From G963701675 sp963701675 (GTDB lineage Bacteria > Planctomycetota > Planctomycetia > Gemmatales > Gemmataceae), in NCBI GenBank assembly GCA_963701675.1, contig OY969623.1, positions 2,604,001-2,668,000 on the forward strand: a stretch of DNA of 64,000 nt, written 5' to 3'. The stretch's first letter is position 1; each line of letters opens with the position of its first letter. The notes under the pieces are model-generated. The model saw only the letters and a program-made list of their open reading frames with translations, searched no databases and was not told where the DNA came from. Position numbers and translations under genes: made by a program. Positions 1-10,125 of this stretch are shown piece after piece.

Positions 1-541
1 TGTCGTTAACCGATAGAGGCTGAAATGTAAAAATCTGGCTTCGACTCAAAAGCGGGGAATTAATGGCGAAAAACGGGTTTTGCGTAGTAGCTCCAATGAG
101 GATGACGATTCCTTCTTCCACACCGGGCAAGAGGACGTCTTGCTGGGCGCGATTAAAACGATGAAGCTCATCAACGAACAAAATGGTTCGTCTACCTGAT
201 GTTTCCAGTTCCGATTTGGCTTCGTCCAGTGCGGTGCGCACCTCTTTTGTGCCCGAAGCAACCGCGTTGAGTCGGTGGAAGCGGCAGCGCGTATGCTGAG
301 CGATGACATGCGCCAACGCCGTCTTTCCCGTTCCCGGTGGACCGTAAAAAATGACCGAACCGAGACGGTCCGCTTCGAGCATACGTCGGAGCAACTTGCC
401 CACACCGAAAAAGTGTTCTTGGCCAACAAATTCATCAACGGTCTGTGGCCGCATTCTAGCCGCTAACGGTTGTGCCTTGCGCAGGTTCGATTCGTGGATG
501 TCGTGGAAAAGGTCGATACGCGACTCCAAAGAAGTGGACAA
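1..541 (-). CDS. rarA: Replication-associated recombination protein A (RarA/MgsA), N-terminal part
   Basis: AAA+ ATPase of the clamp-loader-related RarA/MgsA family, which acts at stalled replication forks in the cytoplasm. Reading the minus strand gives the family N-terminus (MRPQTVDEFVGQ), a Walker A GPPGTGKTA, a Walker B-like ILFVDELHRFN and the sensor-1 region IGATTQNP. The frame is still open at the left edge, so the C-terminal oligomerisation part is missing. The reading frame begins with TTG at 541, directly after an in-frame TGA; this includes the family-typical stretch LFHDIHESNLRKAQPLAAR ahead of the first ATG at 454, so I prefer TTG. It stands alone; the next gene is 260 bp away on the same strand. 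Confidence 0.85.
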   Translation of the reverse strand, partial: MSTSLESRIDLFHDIHESNLRKAQPLAARMRPQTVDEFVGQEHFFGVGKLLRRMLEADRLGSVIFYGPPGTGKTALAHVIAQHTRCRFHRLNAVASGTKEVRTALDEAKSELETSGRRTILFVDELHRFNRAQQDVLLPGVEEGIVILIGATTQNPFFAINSPLLSRSQIFTFQPLSVND

Positions 542-800
542 TCAAGACGTATTCTGTGCGGTTCCGCGTCAGGTTGCAACGCGTAATCTTATCAGTAGGT
601 CGATTTCAAGACGGGAGCTGGCACGCGTGTTTAAAGCAGGCATTCTGAGGACTTGACCCGGACCTAAATGACGCTTTTGACAAGAAAGCCCGCCGCACGC
701 AAAGTAGCCGAGAATCCGACCCCGTCGCCAGCAAGGCGGGCTCAGGGATATGTGGCCCCGCCCACCAACGCGAATGCCAGGCACGCATGAGCGGCTCCAT

Positions 801-2066
801 TCACCGAGTAACGATCCAGGACCATCCAGTTGTGTGGTCACGACAACCAACAGGGTCGGACACCGTGTCCGAGACGGACATGGTGTCCGTAAACTCAAAT
901 TTGACGTCACGTGTGCCTATCCTTTGATTTGCTCGCCCTCCCGTGCTGTTCATGTCATGAAGCTCCGGTTCGAAAGGAGGGGATTCCGGCTCGTACGTTG
1001 GGGTCGTGTGGCTGGACATAGGATGCTCGCCGACACGCATCACAGCAATCGGGAAAGCGGCCATGGGTCGGCTGGATTCGGGAGCGACGAAGAGCAGCTT
1101 CGCGGTTCCTATCAGGCCACCACTGCCCGAAGGAATGAACTCATCAATGAAGATTCCGTTTTGGCCATCGTAACGCAGGACACTATCGGTTCGACTACTA
1201 CTTACATAAAGACTGCCGTCGGGCCCAAAGACAAGGTCGCTTGGGCCGTTAAGTCGACCATTGTGTGGCGGCGTCACAAAGTCCCCGAGGAGCGCTCCGG
1301 TCTTACCGTGATAACGCTTCACGGAGCTCTGTAAAAAACGGTCGTTGCTTACATACAAGTGGCCGTCCGGTCCAAAGACCAAGCCCATGAACTCGCCGCC
1401 GATGCCGCCCGCGAAAAGCCCACGATACGTCCCAGTCCGCCCGTCGAATTGCTGCACATTTCCCGTTGCTTCACTGATATACAGATCACCATCCGGTCCA
1501 AACGTCATGTCGGTATAACGGATTCCGAAGTTAAGAGACACAAACACGCCCCTGAACTCACCCGTTCGACCGTCGAATCGGAGGATTTGATCATCCGCGG
1601 TCCCTGCCCCGGACCAACGAAGGACATAGAGGTCCCCATCGGGCCCGAACTGTAAATCCGCCGGGCGGCTCAAGCCACCGCTACCAGCGGCCACAAACGT
1701 GTCAATGTAGGTCCCACTGCGGACCACGTGACGTTGCACCTTACCTTGTTGGCCAAATCCTGAAAGCGATTTACATACATAGAGCTTGTTGTCGAGGCCT
1801 AATTGCACGCCGGTATAGGCGCCATGTTGTCCACCGCTGGCCGCATTGATGTAAACGCCACGGAATTGGCCGGTTTCACCGTCGTAGCGGAGAATCTGAG
1901 GATTCGGTGCATCATAGTCGCTCACCAAGAGAGTGCTGAGTAACGCACGATCCTCCAGGGACTCAAACATCGGGGTGTAGCGGATACTGGTGCGGCTTAA
2001 AGGTCGGCGGACGTGACCGCCAACGAACGCTGGGGTTGGGCGAACTCTGCACCACTCTAGAAGCAT
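801..2066 (-). CDS. LEPR-XLL motif protein with NHL-type beta-propeller repeats
   Basis: Exported protein of 421 residues. After a basic leader comes FESLEDRALLS, a variant of the planctomycete LEPR-XLL motif, then about six repeats of 40-45 residues with the NHL/SMP-30-like signature LxFGPDGDLYV and ILRYDGxTGxFRG, enough for one beta-propeller. The last 85 residues are not propeller-like. Ligand and role are unknown. ATG at 2066 follows AGGAGA at a good distance. The region coding for residues near VAPESSRPM is duplicated as a fragment near 15.7 kb. It is divergent from the peptidase gene to the right. Confidence 0.75.
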   Translation of the reverse strand: MLLEWCRVRPTPAFVGGHVRRPLSRTSIRYTPMFESLEDRALLSTLLVSDYDAPNPQILRYDGETGQFRGVYINAASGGQHGAYTGVQLGLDNKLYVCKSLSGFGQQGKVQRHVVRSGTYIDTFVAAGSGGLSRPADLQFGPDGDLYVLRWSGAGTADDQILRFDGRTGEFRGVFVSLNFGIRYTDMTFGPDGDLYISEATGNVQQFDGRTGTYRGLFAGGIGGEFMGLVFGPDGHLYVSNDRFLQSSVKRYHGKTGALLGDFVTPPHNGRLNGPSDLVFGPDGSLYVSSSRTDSVLRYDGQNGIFIDEFIPSGSGGLIGTAKLLFVAPESSRPMAAFPIAVMRVGEHPMSSHTTPTYEPESPPFEPELHDMNSTGGRANQRIGTRDVKFEFTDTMSVSDTVSDPVGCRDHTTGWSWIVTR

Positions 2067-2419
2067 TGACGTAATCTCCTGCGATTACACGCGCCAAGGG
2101 GGTAAACGCGGCAAGGTCTCGGTCGTGGGCCGTCTAGTATGCTGCCATCGTCGGCTACGAGCAAGACGAGATTACGACCTCAGATTACCAATTAGGGCAA
2201 CACCCCAGCCGATTCTGTGGGAGAGTCCTAGAATTTGCTTGTCACTCATTGGTCCCACTATGCTGCTTTTCAAGAGAACCTCATGGCCATGGGCAATCGA
2301 GGACGAGCTTGCGATGCGCCTCGTTCAGCGAACAGCGTGAACTTCCGCGTCGAGCGCGCGGAAGTTGGGTTCCTAGGAAAATCAATTCGTCAACCGACCC
2401 ACATACACGAGGCCTCATC
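2067..2419. promoter_or_regulatory. Divergent intergenic region with a possible sigma-70 promoter
   Basis: This 353-bp spacer separates the divergent NHL-repeat and peptidase genes and must hold both promoters. The only candidate I can point to is TTGCTT at 2235-2240 and TATGCT at 2259-2264, 18 bp apart, reading toward the peptidase. No hairpin or repeat was seen. Confidence 0.3.
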
Positions 2420-5297
2420 ATGAAATGGCAATCGCGGCGTTACTACGGCGTGGCGCTCACAATCCTCCTCGCAGCAGCGATCTCTCTCCGAGCACGCGAT
2501 TCCGAGCCGGATCGGATTGTGCACGCTAATTACAAACAAGCCTTTCACTACAACAGCGATTTCCTCCGCCAGTTCATTTACTCGACAAGCGTCAGTCCAC
2601 AATGGATCGGTAAAACGGATGTGTTCTGGTACGCGTACCGCACTAGCCGCGGCACCGACTACTGGCGCGTGGACTCCAAGGCAGCGACGAAAACGCCGCT
2701 CTTTGATCGCGCCAAATTGGCGACGCAACTCTCAGAATTGACGCAGAATCCCATCGATCCTGTGCAGCTTCCGCTAACGCGCCCGAGCATGAACGCGGAA
2801 GGAACAAAACTGAAATTCGTCGTGGGCGAGTGGCAGTATGAATGGGAATTGCCCGCGGAGAAGCTGACCAAGTTAGGCAAGGCACCGCCAGCAACACGCC
2901 CGCAAGGTGGACGGGGTGAAGAGGGATTCCGACGCCGGCTCGACGATCAAGAGCGTCGTGAAGACCAACAAGACCAACGCCGCGACGACCAGCAACAGGA
3001 TCAGCAGCAGCAAGAACAAGACCAGCGCCGCGACGATCAGCAACAAGATCAGCAGCAAGAACAGGAGCGGCGGAGGGATGAGCAAGAGCGCCGTATCGGC
3101 CGAGGCGGTGGGCAACGCGGCAGCGAACGCGGTAGCCGCGATCCGCGCGTGTTCTCGCCCGATCGTGGAGCATATGTTTTTGTGCGCAACCACAATCTCT
3201 ATCTCCTTGAGGGAAAAGAGAAGCCGCTGGACAACTTGATGATGCCGCTAGGACCGCCGAATGTGGCTGTTCTCGCCGGCCAACTATGGATGGTCTCCGG
3301 AGGAGCAAGCCGGCTCCGCGAGGTTAACGCCACCCAACTCAGCACGGACGGGGTGGAAGCCTATGGCTTTGGTACGACGACCATGTCCGGGGCCAGCCGA
3401 GACGATGGCCAGAGCTCTCGGCCGCGCGTAGAGTGGGCGCGCGATTCCAAGGCGTTCTACACCACTCGCACTGATTCACGTGGTGTACAGGAACTGTTCC
3501 TGATCAATCCCTTGGCGACGCCCCGGCCTACGCTGGAGAAATTCCGGTACGCCATGCCCGGCGAGGATGCCGCGCCGAACCGAATTGTATCTCGGAGATC
3601 GAGCTGAGAAAAAACTGACCCGCGTTAAGCCGAAATGGAAGGACGAGACTTATACGAACATTCATTGGGGTAAGAATTCGGACGAGGTTCGGTTTATACG
3701 CCGCGACCGGCTCCAGCGCAACCTGGAGTTCTGCACCATCAATGTGAAGACCGGCGAAGCGAAGTGCCTGATCGTTGAGGGATTCGAGAACGCCAACATC
3801 AATACTCAACCTGCATCGTACCTCGAAGAGACCGACGAGATGATCTGGTGGTCGGAGCGAAGTGGCTGGGGACACTTCTACTTGTACGACCGCAATGGCA
3901 AGTTGAAGAATGCTATTACGAGCGGCCTGTTCCGTGCCAGTAGCATCGTTGCGGTGGATCCCAAGAAACGACTGCTTTACTTCCGGGGGAACGGCCGCGA
4001 GCCGGGCGAGAATGTCTATTACCAGCACCTCTATTGCGTTAACCTAGACGGAACGGGCCTGACGCTTCTTGATCCGGGAAACGCTCACCACACTTCATCC
4101 CTGTCGCCGACGCGGCAATACCTCGTTGACAATTGTTCGCGCGTGGATTCTGCCTCCGTTGCCTGTCTCCGCGACGCCACTGGTAAGGAGATCCTGAAAC
4201 TTGAGGAGTGCGATCTGTCTCGCCTCAAAGAGGTCGGCTGGGAGATGCCGGAGACGTTCATAGTGAAAGCGGCTGACGGCGTCACGGACTTATACGGCAA
4301 CATGTGGAAGCCCTTCGCATTCAATTCCAAGAAGTGCTACCCGATTATCGTGCACTGTTACCCCGGCCCACAGCAAGAGGGTGTAACTCATACGTTCTCC
4401 GCCAACTCGTCCAACCAACAACTGGCGCAGCTCGGATTCATCGTCATTCAGGTTGGACATCGGGGCGGCACGCCGACGCGTTCCAAGGCCTACGCCAGCT
4501 ACGGCTATTTCAACTTGCGCGACTACGGGTTGGCGGATAAGAAAGCGGCGGTGGAGCAGCTTGCCGCGCGATGTCCCTTTATCGACATCGAACGCGTCGG
4601 CATCTACGGGCATTCGGGAGGTGGCTTCATGTCGGCGGCGGCGCTCCTGCAAAAACCATACAACGAGTTTTTCAAAGCCGCCGTGGCATCGGCCGGCAAT
4701 CACGATAACAACATTTACAACAAAGACTGGGCAGAACGTTATCACGGAATGAAGTTGATTACCGTAAAGAAGGAAGATGCCAAGAACGCTGCGTCGCAGA
4801 CTGCCGCGGCAACGAATGGCACTACCAACAACGCCGACGGCGGCGACGCTAATGGTAACGATGGATCGAGCGTCACGGTGGATCGCAACACCGCACAGCA
4901 ATTGACGCAAACAAGCACGAAAGAGGAGACGCGCTTTGAAATCAAGGTGCCCACAAACGCCGAACTCGCCGCCAACCTCAAGGGCGGACTCCTTCTGGTC
5001 CATGGCGACATGGATAATAACGTACACCCCGCCAACACCATGCGGCTCGTCGATGCCTTAATAAAGGCCAACAAGCGTTTCGACATGCTCATGTTGCCCG
5101 GCAAGCGACATGGTTTCGGCGACGCCACACCGTATTTCAATCAGCGGATGTGGGAGTTCTTTGCCGATCACCTGATCGGCGACCGCGAGATCGGTGCGGA
5201 CATTTATGAAAAACAGACCAACGGCCAACGAGCGACGTTCCCGATCCCGGCGCCGCCAACATCGCCTTCCGCCGCGGGACGTAGCACGGGCGGATAG
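2420..5297 (+). CDS. Dipeptidyl peptidase IV-like S9 serine peptidase, interrupted by a frame change
   Basis: Secreted prolyl-oligopeptidase family (S9) enzyme cleaving dipeptides from peptide N-termini. ATG at 2420 follows GAGG and starts a signal peptide (MKWQSRRYYGVALTILLAAA). The first frame runs to 3607 and carries the N-terminal propeller; a second frame from about 3567 to 5297 carries the rest of the propeller and the alpha/beta-hydrolase domain. Catalytic residues are readable: Ser in GHSGGG, Asp in GDMDNNVH and His in KRHGFG. The frames join in YAMPGED/RRTELYL, where one extra base near 3570-3580 restores a family-like protein of about 950 residues. Residues about 165-245 are a Q/R/D/E-rich low-complexity insert. 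The downstream PQQ gene starts 57 bp later, suggesting an operon. Confidence 0.85.
2931..3150 (+). repeat. Low-complexity Gln/Arg/Asp-rich coding repeat inside the peptidase
   Basis: Imperfect repeats of CAACAGGATCAGCAG-like codons encode runs such as RRDDQQQDQQQ and QDQRRDDQQQ, ending in a Gly/Arg-rich part. The insert sits between propeller strands of the S9 peptidase and is not part of the family fold. Confidence 0.8.
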
Positions 5298-5354
5298 CCG
5301 ACAGACGGAGCAGGATCGGCGAACCGATTCCTCCAATATCACGAGGAGTACACG

Positions 5355-6623
5355 ATGAGTCAGTCATGTTTCCTAAGAGGATTGAGTCTTGGTTGGTGTG
5401 TCTTCCTGACCGGGACCGGGATGGCGCAAGACTGGCCGCAATGGCGGGGACCCAACCGCGACGCCCGCGTCCAGGGGTTTCAAGCGCCTGCGGCATGGCC
5501 GAAGACATTGAAACAACAGTGGAAAGTCGCTGTTGGTGACGGAGTCGCCACTCCGGCGTTTGTAGGCAACAGGGTCTTCATCATAACCCGACAGGACGGA
5601 AATGAGGTCATTCGCTGTCTGGATGCAGAGACCGGCAAGGAACTTTGGCAGGAAAAATATGCGTCCGAAGGTGCGACAGGTGCAGCCGCAGGTTTCTCCG
5701 GTCCGAGAGCGTCACCGACAGTCACCGACGGGAAAGTGATCACGCTCGGTGTCCGCGGAAAACTGACCTGCCTGGACGCCATGACCGGGAAGATCCTTTG
5801 GCAGAAAAATGATTTTGCGGGGTCCTGGCCACGTTTCTTCACGTCTGCCTCACCGCTCGTTACGGACGGTTTATGCATCGTTGAGGTGGGTGGACGAGAC
5901 AACGGCGGCATCGTCGCCTACGACCTTCGTGATGGCAAGGAACGTTGGAAATGGAGCGGCGATGGCCCTGCCTATGCATCCCCAGTCGTGATGACCGCGA
6001 ATAATGTGAAACTCGTCGTGACACAGACCGACTCAAAGATGGTTGCGCTGCGCGCGGACAACGGGGAACTTGCATGGGAGACGCCGTTCGCTCCCCAAGG
6101 CCGAGCTTACAATGCGGCCACGCCGATTATCGATGGTCAGACCATTATCTATGGTGGCGGCGGGCGCGGCACGATAGCAGTGAAGCTTGAGAAGCAAGGT
6201 GACGGGTTCGTTGGAAAACAAGTGTGGAAGAACCCCGACCAATCGGTGCAGTTCAACACACCTGTCTTGCGCGGCGGCCGGCTGTATGGCATCGCACAAG
6301 ATGGCAGTTTCTTCTGCCTCGATGCCACGAATGGCAAGACACTATGGAAAGCGGCACCAAAGTCAGCCGAAGCCGGATCCGACCGAGGTGGGCGGGGCGG
6401 ACGAGGCGGTAGTGGTTACGGGTCGATTGTCGATACCGGCACCGTATTATTGGCGCTGACACCCAGTGCAGAGCTTTTGGTGATCGAACCCAGTGAGAGT
6501 GAATACGTCGAGAAGGCTCGGATCAAAGTCGCCGAATCGCCGACCTACGCCTATCCGGTCCCGGCCGGGAAACGACTGCTCGTCAAAGATCGCGACAGTT
6601 TATCGCTCTTAACGTGGGAATAA
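5355..6623 (+). CDS. Secreted PQQ-like (BamB-type) beta-propeller protein
   Basis: Protein of 422 residues with a signal peptide ending near GMAQ, then the planctomycete propeller opening DWPQWRGPNRD and repeated blades with the motif LDAxTGKxLWQ. Such outer-membrane-protein-assembly-type propellers resemble quinoprotein dehydrogenases but I see no catalytic PQQ or calcium-site residues, so a structural or binding role in the periplasm is more likely than enzymatic activity. A Gly/Arg-rich loop (GGRGGRGGSGYG) lies near residue 345. The start is well placed after GAGGAG. It sits 57 bp behind the S9 peptidase and shortly before the next secreted protein, so the three may be co-transcribed. Confidence 0.75.
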   Translation: MSQSCFLRGLSLGWCVFLTGTGMAQDWPQWRGPNRDARVQGFQAPAAWPKTLKQQWKVAVGDGVATPAFVGNRVFIITRQDGNEVIRCLDAETGKELWQEKYASEGATGAAAGFSGPRASPTVTDGKVITLGVRGKLTCLDAMTGKILWQKNDFAGSWPRFFTSASPLVTDGLCIVEVGGRDNGGIVAYDLRDGKERWKWSGDGPAYASPVVMTANNVKLVVTQTDSKMVALRADNGELAWETPFAPQGRAYNAATPIIDGQTIIYGGGGRGTIAVKLEKQGDGFVGKQVWKNPDQSVQFNTPVLRGGRLYGIAQDGSFFCLDATNGKTLWKAAPKSAEAGSDRGGRGGRGGSGYGSIVDTGTVLLALTPSAELLVIEPSESEYVEKARIKVAESPTYAYPVPAGKRLLVKDRDSLSLLTWE

Positions 6624-6681
6624 GTGCAGCAATTTTTCCAAGGTGCCAAATGTTAGGCGCATTACGGTGATCTTTCGACCA

Positions 6682-8097
6682 ATGCCTTATAGCATCAGAT
6701 CTTATCGCGCTTGCGTGTCATGGCTTGCTGGGATGGTCCTGACTGTCGCCGTGTCTATGACAGCAGCCCGACTTATGGCCGACGAACAATCGACGGATAC
6801 TGCCTACAGCGGTCACGTGGCCGACGAGTCGCCGAAAGGCACGTCCGCTAAATGGCCCAAACCGATTCCGATTCCTCAGGGCATGCACCTACAAAGGGGG
6901 CCTTGGAACGACCCCGACTCGCTTACGGAATGGCCCAATCAAACAAGCCACGCGAATAGTGATACGTGGATCGCGGCGAACCATGACCAGTTGCGCCTGA
7001 TGCGGCCCCGCGTGCTGCTCGTCAACTTCTCCAACGAACACTCGCGAAAGGACCTCGAATTACAGGCCAAACGTATCATCACGGCCCTCGCTGAGGGAAG
7101 CCGTTACCACGGCTACCGCGAGTCAAAAGCGCCGGCGTTCCTGAGCTATGAGGTTTTTAAGTTTGTCGATCTGCGAGACGCCGATCGAACAAAAGGAAAC
7201 TCCCACAAGATTCCTCTGAAGGATCCACGTCGCAAACGTGGGTTCAACATGAAGTACGCCGCCTACTTCTCGGATGAATTTGCTGGGTACTATGGCGTTC
7301 CCGATCCCCGTGAACCGAAGCGGTTTCTACGGTTGGACGAGTTAGTAGACGGCGGTTACATCCACGAGGTTTGGTTTTTTGATTCGGGTGCCGTAGATGT
7401 TCCGCCGCATGTCGGAGCGTATGAAGTAGTGGAACTGAAACCAGTCTACGATGAGCGATTTCGGCAAACCGGACGGTACACCCAGTCGGGCAATGGTGGC
7501 GACCCCGAACAACCGTGGACCGGACGAAGCGTGCGCATCGGCTGCATCAACGCGTCGCGCGGTTGCGGGTGCTTTCTCGAAAGTCTGTCGCACGGTATGG
7601 AAGAAACGGCAAAGTCCAGCGCGATTCCCTACTTCGGTCGCTATTTCCGCGAGTACGCAGGCCTGGATTTCGATAAGCGGCACAATGTCCCCTTCCCAAG
7701 TTTGTACGGCGTGAATTACGGAACCAAGGCGATTCGGTATCCGGATGAGCGTACGATAGTGGTTAGTCACGGCGACAAGGAGTATCGAATCGAGAACTAC
7801 ATAGCTTTTGGCGGCAATGCGCATTTTCCGCCGAACGGCCGACAGCATTACGACCTGGACAACGCGGACGGTGTGCTTTCGACTATTGAGGACTGGCGCA
7901 TTGGTAGCGGGCCCGGCGGCAAGGACATCGCCAAACCGTGGACGAATGCGGCTTTCCGCAACTATCGCGATCTGGCTCCAGATTGCATGGGGCCGTGGCT
8001 GGTTTATTGGCGCCAAAATATGCCCGGCCTGGATAATAAACAGCGAGATGACGACACCAAACCCATGAAGAATTGGTGGCCGTTCTTGTTTTACTAA
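6682..8097 (+). CDS. Secreted protein of unknown function
   Basis: I do not recognise this family. The protein (about 470 residues) starts with a basic region and a hydrophobic segment (ACVSWLAGMVLTVAVSM) ending near ARLMADE, a likely signal peptide. The mature part has several Trp/Tyr-rich stretches, a paired-Cys stretch INASRGCGCFLES, and HGMEETAKSS; acidic residues and His are frequent (VWFFDSGAVDVPPH), as in hydrolases, but no catalytic motif can be assigned. ATG at 6682 places the signal sequence best; GTG at 6643 in the same frame is an alternative. It lies close behind the PQQ propeller gene and may belong to the same transcript. Confidence 0.6.
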   Translation: MPYSIRSYRACVSWLAGMVLTVAVSMTAARLMADEQSTDTAYSGHVADESPKGTSAKWPKPIPIPQGMHLQRGPWNDPDSLTEWPNQTSHANSDTWIAANHDQLRLMRPRVLLVNFSNEHSRKDLELQAKRIITALAEGSRYHGYRESKAPAFLSYEVFKFVDLRDADRTKGNSHKIPLKDPRRKRGFNMKYAAYFSDEFAGYYGVPDPREPKRFLRLDELVDGGYIHEVWFFDSGAVDVPPHVGAYEVVELKPVYDERFRQTGRYTQSGNGGDPEQPWTGRSVRIGCINASRGCGCFLESLSHGMEETAKSSAIPYFGRYFREYAGLDFDKRHNVPFPSLYGVNYGTKAIRYPDERTIVVSHGDKEYRIENYIAFGGNAHFPPNGRQHYDLDNADGVLSTIEDWRIGSGPGGKDIAKPWTNAAFRNYRDLAPDCMGPWLVYWRQNMPGLDNKQRDDDTKPMKNWWPFLFY

Positions 8098-8577
8098 TGC
8101 AACGCCGCTCGATACGCCTTGCGACGTACCAATCCACTCCCGACACTCGCGCCGGTCGCTACCACCGCGCCGACTATCCCTTCACTCGCTTGCCCGCGTA
8201 AGGGGCCACCGAGCCAATGTCAAAATCTAGATTGTGCGCTGACGATCGAACCTTACGCCGGGGCTAGAGGGAGCCAAAGCCAGATCGACGCCCCGTTTCC
8301 TAGCGCACGGCTCCGGCTACAAGCTTGTTCCTTACTCCCATCGAAGCGGTGATTGGTGCCTAACCGCACTGCCACGACTGTTTGACGGCGAGCCTTGGGT
8401 GCGATAGCATACGGCCAACCGTTCGCCCATGATCAAGAGAAAGATCGCACCAAGCGCCGCCCGCTAACGACGACGGGCACACCCGTCAGGTCATTTTCTG
8501 AAAGCCTCACTTACCATGTTCCTCAATTTGGGCCACGGGCGTTGCTCTCCTTTTGGTTCCAGGAAGGACGGATTCTC
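8098..8577. other. Intergenic region without a recognisable gene
   Basis: A 480-bp spacer. It contains CAAAATCTAGATTGT at 8221-8235, the same motif that bounds modules in the 34-44 kb island, and GGGGCCACCGAGCCAATGTC just before it, which recurs almost identically near 20775. No coding region is supported. Confidence 0.5.
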
Positions 8578-9864
8578 ATGAGGCATAGCCGACGGATGCA
8601 CGCCGCTCTGCCTGTATGGGTGCTGGTGCTATGTGGGACGGTCATCGCCGCCGCCGAAGACTGGCCCCAATGGCGCGGGCCCACGAACAACGGGATCTGC
8701 CTTGAGCGAAGCATCCCCGTGGAATGGGCGGCCGGCAAGAATATTGCCTGGAAGTTGCCGTTGCCCGGGATGGGTGGAGGCACGCCGGCAATCTGTAACG
8801 AACGAATCTTCCTCACTAGTGCGGATGGACGCGATTTGTGCCTCCTCTGTGTCAGTATCGAGGGCCGCGAACTCTGGAAACGAAAGCTCGGCAGCGGCGG
8901 CCGTGCCTATCGGCGTGACGAAGGGAATGATGCATCCGCCTCGCCTTGTACCGACGGTGCCCGTGTGTACGCCTTTGTCGGCACGGGCGACATGGCCAGT
9001 TTTGACCTCAACGGCAACGAGATTTGGCGCTTCAACGCCCAGGAACGGTATGGCCCGTTCCGCATTCTTCATGGGATGCACACCACCCCACTTCTACACA
9101 AGAATCGGCTTTATCTTTCACTACTCCATGCTGCGGGCATGTGGGTCATTGCGTTGGACTCCGCAACCGGCCAAGACGTCTGGAAAGTAAAACGGGATAG
9201 CGATGGCGAAGGGGAAGGCCAGCATTCCTATGCCTCACCATGTTTGTGGCAACGCGGCGACGAAGCATATCTCGTCGTCCATGGTTGCGACTACACAACC
9301 GCTCATCGTCTCAACGATGGCAGCGAGATATGGCGACTTTGCGAACTGAATCCGAAAACCAAGTACAACCGTTCACTCCGATTTGTTGCGTCTCCCGTCG
9401 CAGCCGGCGACGTCATCGTTGTACCCACTGCGAAGAATGGCCCCATCGTCGCAGTCAAGCCCGAGGCCACCGGAGAGATAGTTGGCGGAAGTGCGTTTGA
9501 ACGCTGGCGGCAGCTACGCGGCACTCCGGATGTGCCGTCGCCTCTGGTGCATGACGGACTGGTCTATCTTTGCCGAGAGACGGGGGTGTTGATCTGCCTG
9601 GACGCGCAGACGGGAAAGCAACTTTACGAAGAGCGCCTGCACAGTGCGGCGTATCGTGCCTCGCCCGTGCTCGTCGATGGCAAGCTGTATTTGACGGCAC
9701 GTGATGGGACGTTTAGCGTGGTTCGCGCGGGACGCAAATTCGAACTACTAACTACGAATCGTCTACCAGATACCTTCACAGCCTCACCCGCCATTTCCAA
9801 CGGACGAATCTATTTGCGCGGTTTCCAAATGCTGTACGCCGTTTCCAACAACGGCGACCGATGA
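8578..9864 (+). CDS. Secreted PQQ-like beta-propeller protein
   Basis: Second propeller of the BamB/PQQ-like type, 428 residues from ATG 8578. That start follows AGGAAGGA and begins a clear signal peptide (MRHSRRMHAALPVWVLVLCG) ending at AAAEDWPQWRGP; the in-frame start further upstream is only an open extension. Blades carry LDAQTGKQLYEE, LDSATGQDVWK and FDLNGNEIWR motifs. No dehydrogenase active-site residues are apparent. It is probably periplasmic or surface-associated. It stands alone, 480 bp after the previous gene. Confidence 0.75.
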   Translation: MRHSRRMHAALPVWVLVLCGTVIAAAEDWPQWRGPTNNGICLERSIPVEWAAGKNIAWKLPLPGMGGGTPAICNERIFLTSADGRDLCLLCVSIEGRELWKRKLGSGGRAYRRDEGNDASASPCTDGARVYAFVGTGDMASFDLNGNEIWRFNAQERYGPFRILHGMHTTPLLHKNRLYLSLLHAAGMWVIALDSATGQDVWKVKRDSDGEGEGQHSYASPCLWQRGDEAYLVVHGCDYTTAHRLNDGSEIWRLCELNPKTKYNRSLRFVASPVAAGDVIVVPTAKNGPIVAVKPEATGEIVGGSAFERWRQLRGTPDVPSPLVHDGLVYLCRETGVLICLDAQTGKQLYEERLHSAAYRASPVLVDGKLYLTARDGTFSVVRAGRKFELLTTNRLPDTFTASPAISNGRIYLRGFQMLYAVSNNGDR

Positions 9865-10125
9865 ATCTTGGTGTATGCGCGGCCCTTGATCGCCATTGCA
9901 ATCGCCAGCGTGCAAACGCGATTTCCAATTGAATCGTCGAGTCATTTAGTCACTCCTCCATTTTTCGGTTCAGTCTGCCTGTGAGGGACTAAACATTTTG
10001 TCGAACAAATGCATGGGCCCTTGAATACCTGTGCGCATATATGCGAAAACGCAACTTTCGGGAACAAGCCTGATCCGCTCATTCACGTGTTGCGTTCACT
10101 GGCAAACACGATACAGTTGGCTAAC

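Noticed and set aside
3567..3607. Programmed frameshift in the S9 peptidase
   Set aside because: No slippery heptamer at the junction; similar breaks in many unrelated genes point to a general cause.
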